DNA of 6,395 nucleotides from XYD1-FULL-44-32 sp964355855 (lineage in GTDB: Bacteria; Patescibacteriota; Minisyncoccia; Phycocordibacterales; XYD1-FULL-46-19). The notes under the pieces are model-generated. The model was not told where the DNA came from, did not search any database, and worked only from the letters and a program-made list of their open reading frames with translations. The stretch covers positions 1-6,395 of the forward strand of contig CAYHFD010000035.1 in the NCBI GenBank assembly GCA_964355855.1, in the 5' to 3' direction. Positions 6,257 through 6,395 of the stretch are shown in pieces (within the stretch, counting starts at the first letter, position 1; every line of letters starts with the position of its first letter). The position numbers and the translations under genes are program-made.

Positions 6257-6262
6257 ATTATA
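6257..6262 (-). promoter_or_regulatory. -10 box of recG, positioned for a leaderless mRNA
   Basis: A perfect TATAAT reads on the - strand from 6262 to 6257. With the usual 6-base gap between the -10 box and +1, transcription would start at 6250, the A of the recG ATG. This fits the absence of a Shine-Dalgarno sequence. No convincing -35 hexamer is seen at 16-18 bases, and there is no TGn extension. Confidence 0.5.
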
Positions 6263-6320
6263 GCGTATTTGGGTTCAGGTGGGATTTTTTTATAGCTTAA
6301 CAAATTTAAGGGTTGTGGTA

Positions 6321-6363
6321 GGATTGGGGCAGAGACCTAGAAACTACAAAAACCCCTCAATCC
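6321..6363. repeat. Imperfect inverted repeat upstream of recG
   Basis: GGATTGGGG (6321-6329) can pair with CCCCTCAATCC (6353-6363), giving 9 base pairs with a bulged T at 6357 and a 23-base loop. The surrounding 6263-6395 contains no ORF that I can support on either strand. It could be an operator-like site, part of an upstream transcript end, or chance. Confidence 0.35.
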
Positions 6364-6395
6364 GAACACTTTCTAATAATTTAATACTTGTAATG

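Noticed and set aside
1..6395. CRISPR array, tRNA or transposase gene
   Set aside because: No regularly spaced direct repeats, no cloverleaf with a TTCGA arm, and no transposase motifs were seen on either strand.

Overview
The window holds four protein genes in alternating orientation: two secreted beta-sandwich proteins on the + strand (111-1967 and 3130-3915), a membrane-anchored lysozyme-like protein on the - strand (2213-3028), and a complete recG on the - strand (4115-6250). The source is most likely an uncultured member of the Candidate Phyla Radiation (Patescibacteria, Parcubacteria-like). This is inferred from three things. RecG carries a basic insertion after its LMTGS motif of a kind I associate with that group from memory. 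The secreted proteins are built from PKD, IPT/TIG-like and KNH-like modules. Short convergent and divergent genes are separated by GC-rich foldback sequences. TGA is read as stop in the lysozyme-like gene, which argues against the TGA=Gly code of Gracilibacteria and Absconditabacteria. No 16S rRNA or other phylogenetic marker is present, so the placement is tentative.

Layout. Positions 1-110 hold a small hairpin and an AT-rich leader. The large secreted protein (111-1967) ends in a perfect 18-bp intrinsic terminator. Positions 2014-2212 lie between convergent genes and contain only nested imperfect inverted repeats. The lysozyme-like gene follows on the - strand. A 101-bp divergent spacer (3029-3129) carries promoter-like elements facing both ways. 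The second secreted protein (3130-3915) is followed by a 199-bp convergent spacer (3916-4114). That spacer holds a foldback with 20-bp arms and several alternative internal pairings. recG comes last, with a TATAAT box placed so that the predicted transcript begins at its ATG. Positions 6251-6395 hold no recognisable gene.

How the genes relate. Both secreted proteins have Sec signal peptides, share a W-x(4,5)-TK-x-I-[ST]-W-T domain (two copies in the large one, one in the small), and end in a similar Trp-containing amphipathic tail (S-x-W-Q-x-F-x-N-[WF]-L). They look like two members of one surface-protein family. The lysozyme-like protein between them has one N-terminal membrane segment and is predicted to act on or near peptidoglycan outside the membrane. 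A joint envelope role is an inference from position and localisation only. RecG is a housekeeping DNA repair helicase with no evident tie to the surface genes. I do not recognise a defence system, mobile element with a transposase, CRISPR array, tRNA or rRNA here.
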